Shown here: one piece after another, positions 61,365-64,000 of the stretch
Numbering within the stretch: the first letter of the stretch is position 1
How the letters are laid out: the number at the start of each line of letters is the position of its first letter
Made by a program: the position numbers and the translations under genes
The notes under the pieces: generated by a model
Seen by the model: only the letters and a program-made list of their open reading frames with translations
Told to the model about the DNA's origin: nothing
The model's database searches: none
Source: Flavobacterium sp. WC2421
GTDB lineage: Bacteria; Bacteroidota; Bacteroidia; Flavobacteriales; Flavobacteriaceae
Length of the DNA stretch: 64,000 nucleotides
NCBI RefSeq assembly: GCF_040822115.1
Contig: NZ_CP162004.1
Coordinates: 2,728,001-2,792,000, forward strand
Reading direction: 5' to 3'

Positions 61365-62150
61365 ATGAATCAACCCTTAGCATATGTTCATCCTGGCGCT
61401 AAAATCGCCAAAAATGTTGTAATAGAGCCTTTTACAACCATTCACAATAATGTTGTTATTGGTGATGGAACTTGGATAGGTTCTAATGTTACCATTATGG
61501 AAGGCGCAAGAATAGGAAAAAATTGCAATATATTTCCTGGTGCAGTAATATCTGCAGTACCGCAGGATTTAAAATTTGGTGGAGAAGAATCTTTAGCAAT
61601 AATAGGTGATAATTGTACTATAAGAGAATGTGTCACCATTAATAGAGGAACAATTGCTTCAGGTCAAACAACCCTTGGGAACAATTGTTTAGTTATGGCT
61701 ACAGCACATATTGCGCATGATTGTCACATTGGCGATAATGCAATTATCGTTAACGGTGTTGCATTAGCTGGACATGTTACGGTTGGGAAATTTGCCGTTA
61801 TAGGTGGTTTAGCTGCTATTCATCAGTTTATTCATATTGGAGATCATGCGATGATTTCGGGTGGTTCATTAGTGAGGAAAGATGTTCCTCCTTTTACAAA
61901 AGCTGCTAAAGAACCTTTATCTTATGTTGGAATAAACTCAGTTGGGTTAAGAAGAAGAGGTTTTACAACGGAGAAAATTAAAGAGATTCAAGATATTTAT
62001 AGAATTTTATATCAAAAAAACTATAATACAACCCAAGCAATTGGAATTATTGAAGCGGAAATGGAAGCAACTCCTGAGCGTGATGAAATATTAGATTTTA
62101 TCAGAAATTCGTCTCGTGGTGTTATGAAAGGATATACCGGGAATTATTAA
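61365..62150 (+). CDS. lpxA: Acyl-ACP:UDP-N-acetylglucosamine O-acyltransferase LpxA
   Basis: The 261-aa trimeric left-handed beta-helix enzyme starts AYVHPGAKIAKNVVIEPFTT. It has the catalytic His in MATAHIAHDCHIGDNAI, and GLAAIHQFIHIGDHAMISGGS, then a C-terminal helical tail (LRRRGFTTEKIKEIQDIYR). It transfers 3-hydroxyacyl chains to UDP-GlcNAc, the first step of lipid A synthesis. It is complete and of normal length. Confidence 0.95.
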   Translation: MNQPLAYVHPGAKIAKNVVIEPFTTIHNNVVIGDGTWIGSNVTIMEGARIGKNCNIFPGAVISAVPQDLKFGGEESLAIIGDNCTIRECVTINRGTIASGQTTLGNNCLVMATAHIAHDCHIGDNAIIVNGVALAGHVTVGKFAVIGGLAAIHQFIHIGDHAMISGGSLVRKDVPPFTKAAKEPLSYVGINSVGLRRRGFTTEKIKEIQDIYRILYQKNYNTTQAIGIIEAEMEATPERDEILDFIRNSSRGVMKGYTGNY

Positions 62151-62217
62151 GGCCTAGTCCTCCCACTAGTTTGTGGAGGTATAGATAAAAATATAACAAT
62201 AAGTAACACACTTCCAT

Positions 62218-62258
62218 CCAGCTTCCCTTCACTTAAGAAAGGGCTGAAATGGAGAAAA
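62218..62258 (+). promoter_or_regulatory. Imperfect hairpin in the lpxA-efp spacer
   Basis: CCAT-CCAGC-TTCCCTT and AAGAAAGGGCTGAAATGG can pair imperfectly around a CACTTAAG centre, immediately before efp. There is no T-run, so it does not look like an intrinsic terminator. A role as mRNA processing or repeat remnant is possible. Confidence 0.3.
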
Positions 62259-62270
62259 AACAAAAATAAA

Positions 62271-62837
62271 ATGGCATCTACATCAGACATCAAAAACGGA
62301 TTATGTATTAAGTACAATAATGATATTTACAAAATCATTGAATTTCTTCATGTTAAACCAGGTAAAGGACCTGCATTTGTAAGAACCAAATTGAGAAGTT
62401 TGAGTAATGGAAAAGTATTGGATAATACATTTTCTGCAGGACATAAAATTGAAGAAGTACGTGTTGAAAATCATAAATTTCAATATTTATATCCAGAAGG
62501 AGATGACTTTCACTTTATGAATACAGAGACATTCGAACAAATATCTTTGAATAAAAACATCTTGGATTCACCAGATTTATTGAAAGAAGGTGAAAGCGTA
62601 ATGGTTAGTATTAATACTGAAACTGACTTGCCTCTTTCAGTAGATATGCCTGCATCTGTAGTACTTGAAGTAACATATGCTGAACCAGGAATTAAAGGAA
62701 ATACAGCTACAAATGCTACAAAATCGGCTACGGTAGAAACTGGAGCGACAGTAAATGTACCTTTATTCATTAACGAAGGAGATAAAATTAAAATAGATAC
62801 AGCTTCAGGTTCATACATGGAGCGTGTTAAGGAATAA
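62271..62837 (+). CDS. efp: Translation elongation factor P
   Basis: The 188-aa, three-domain factor begins STSDIKNGLCIKYNND. Its tip loop is VKPGKGPAFVRTKLR, with K34 at the position modified in other EF-Ps, and the C-terminal DKIKIDTASGSYMERVKE block is standard. It relieves ribosome stalling at polyproline. Its position inside a lipid A operon is a conserved Bacteroidota arrangement as far as I recall. No EpmA-type modification gene is in the window. Confidence 0.96.
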   Translation: MASTSDIKNGLCIKYNNDIYKIIEFLHVKPGKGPAFVRTKLRSLSNGKVLDNTFSAGHKIEEVRVENHKFQYLYPEGDDFHFMNTETFEQISLNKNILDSPDLLKEGESVMVSINTETDLPLSVDMPASVVLEVTYAEPGIKGNTATNATKSATVETGATVNVPLFINEGDKIKIDTASGSYMERVKE

Positions 62838-62855
62838 TTTTTATACGTTTTTAGT

Positions 62856-62894
62856 TTTCAATCACTAGTAATTCTATTTTATTAGTGATTGAAA
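62856..62894 (+). promoter_or_regulatory. Hairpin in the efp-lpxD2 spacer
   Basis: TTTCAATCACTA / TAGTGATTGAAA form a 12-bp perfect stem with a 15-base loop. TTTTTAGT and ACTAAAAA farther out extend it. It lacks a T-run after the stem on the plus strand. It may act as a partial terminator, stability element or attenuator before the next gene. Confidence 0.45.
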
Positions 62895-62915
62895 GCAAAG
62901 ACTAAAAATAAATAA

Positions 62916-63845
62916 ATGAAATTTACACAAGCACAATCTTTACTTGAAATTGCAAATTTGCTACAATGCGAATATGTTGGCAATGACAATTTTGAAGTTT
63001 TAGGAATGAATGAAATTCATGTTGTTGAACGCGGTGATATTGTTTTTGTTGATCATCCTAAGTATTATGATAAAGCATTAAATTCAGCAGCAACTATCAT
63101 TTTAATAAATAAAAAAGTAGATTGTCCTCCTGGAAAAGCATTGTTAATTTCTGATGACCCGTTTAGAGATTTTAATACTTTAACAAAACATTTCAAACCT
63201 TTTCAATTTTCAAACGCTTCGATTTCTACTTCAGCTATAATAGGGCAAAATACTATTATACAGCCAAATAGTTTTGTAGGTAATCATGTGAAAATTGGGA
63301 AAAACTGCTTGATTCATTCTAATGTTTCGATTTACGATCATACAGTTATTGGCGACAATGTAATTATTCACGCAGGTACAATTTTGGGAGCTGACGCTTT
63401 TTACTATAAGAAACGTGAAGATGGTTTTGATCAATTACTTTCGGGTGGTAGAGTTGTAATTAAAGACAATGTTGGTATAGGTGCACTTTGTACAATTGAC
63501 AAGGGGGTTACAGGTGATACAATCATTGGAGAAGGAACAAAAATTGACAATCAGGTACATGTTGGCCATGATACCGTGATTGGAAAAAAATGTCTTATCG
63601 CTTCACAAACTGGAATTGCAGGATGTGTAATTATTAAAGATGAAGTTACGATTTGGGGACAAGTAGGAACCACTAGCGGCATCACAATTGGAGAAAAAGC
63701 AGTAATTTTAGGGCAAACTGGAGTGACTAAATCGGTAGAAGGGGGTAAGACTTATTTCGGTACACCAATTGAAGAATCTAGAGAGAAGTTGAAACAACTG
63801 GCCAATATTAAAAGAATACCTGAGATACTCAATAAATTGAAATAA
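62916..63845 (+). CDS. Second LpxD-like acyltransferase (paralogue)
   Basis: The 309-aa beta-helix protein starts [21 protein letters not shown], with a uridine-domain-like N-terminus and hexapeptide repeats. It has [14 protein letters not shown] where true LpxD has GADGFGFAP, and [21 protein letters not shown] holding the presumed catalytic His. It is about 38 residues shorter than the LpxD at 58862. The changed substrate loop suggests a different acyl or sugar substrate. I recall the pair lpxD...efp-lpxD2 as common in Bacteroidota. The following gene starts three bases after it. Confidence 0.88.
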   Translation: MKFTQAQSLLEIANLLQCEYVGNDNFEVLGMNEIHVVERGDIVFVDHPKYYDKALNSAATIILINKKVDCPPGKALLISDDPFRDFNTLTKHFKPFQFSNASISTSAIIGQNTIIQPNSFVGNHVKIGKNCLIHSNVSIYDHTVIGDNVIIHAGTILGADAFYYKKREDGFDQLLSGGRVVIKDNVGIGALCTIDKGVTGDTIIGEGTKIDNQVHVGHDTVIGKKCLIASQTGIAGCVIIKDEVTIWGQVGTTSGITIGEKAVILGQTGVTKSVEGGKTYFGTPIEESREKLKQLANIKRIPEILNKLK

Positions 63846-63847
63846 TT

Positions 63848-64000
63848 ATGTCGGCAAAAGAAATTATTCAAAAGTTTTACAAATCAGATGCGCTAATTGA
63901 TAGTGACATTTTGAAAGATTATTTGCATTCTGATATCATTGTAGATTGGAATAGTAGTAAAGGATTTATTCAATTGGATTATGATTCTTTAGTGAGTCTC
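63848..64000 (+). CDS. NTF2-like (SnoaL-like) protein, N-terminal fragment
   Basis: Fifty-one codons are visible before the window ends, beginning MSAKEIIQKFYKSDALIDSD and continuing LKDYLHSDIIVDWNSSKG. This is the alpha-helix plus first strand of the NTF2/SnoaL-like fold, with the conserved W. It starts two bases after the lpxD2 stop, so it is co-transcribed. Function cannot be judged from the fragment. Confidence 0.6.
   Translation, partial: MSAKEIIQKFYKSDALIDSDILKDYLHSDIIVDWNSSKGFIQLDYDSLVSL

Overview
The window is about 64 kb of AT-rich chromosome from a Bacteroidota, most likely Flavobacterium or a close Flavobacteriaceae relative. The support is: many starts preceded by the Bacteroidota -7 promoter box TAnnTTTG; a PorX-type response regulator (REC plus PglZ) of the type IX secretion/gliding pathway next to tsaE; a fused lpxC-fabZ gene in a lipid A operon that also holds efp and a second lpxD-like gene; a flavobacterial CAL67264-type mini membrane protein; and lipoprotein and signal-peptide styles typical of the phylum. 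No rRNA, tRNA, CRISPR array or prophage was seen.

Layout. 1-8.4 kb: housekeeping and exported hydrolases (M24B aminopeptidase P, M1 aminopeptidase, patatin), a PP-loop ATPase and a TauE/SafE permease. 8.4-16.7 kb: PcrA/UvrD helicase, a YrdC/Sua5/YciO protein, a carboxypeptidase-regulatory-like surface gene broken by an in-frame stop and bracketed by a duplicated sua5 tail, an OmpA lipoprotein, a glycosyltransferase, an HsdR-N-like nuclease and holA. 16.7-23.3 kb: a four-gene signalling operon (giant hybrid histidine kinase with three receivers, CheR, CheB, and a soluble REC-histidine kinase) without chemotaxis receptors. 23.4-34.2 kb: ettA, mutS2, a MNT/HepT toxin-antitoxin pair apparently co-transcribed with ung, alanine dehydrogenase, a GNAT acetyltransferase, tsaE and porX. 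34.2-39.4 kb: an accessory stretch rich in repeats, with an orphan HsdR-N-like protein between 87-bp direct repeats, a DUF4236 protein, an unrecognised 382-aa protein whose last codons are made of a REP palindrome, and a REP-associated tyrosine transposase between three REP copies. Spacers here look like integron-type cassette boundaries. 39.4-51 kb: exported alpha/beta and beta-lactamase-fold hydrolases, a transglutaminase, an AraC regulator, an OhrR-Ohr peroxide module with two clear operators, a nitroreductase, and a Gfo/Idh oxidoreductase and DUF1080 protein flanking a GNAT. 51-57.4 kb: a GbsR/MarR-controlled RND efflux operon on the minus strand. 57.6-64 kb: an HD phosphohydrolase followed by lpxD-lpxC/fabZ-lpxA-efp-lpxD2 and the start of an NTF2-like gene.

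The least ordinary parts are the repeat-bounded accessory stretch at 34.3-39.4 kb, the sua5-tail duplication around a nonsense-interrupted gene, the CheR/CheB/hybrid-kinase operon, and several families of dispersed palindromic repeats in intergenic DNA. All identifications come from reading translated motifs by eye. No database search was run.
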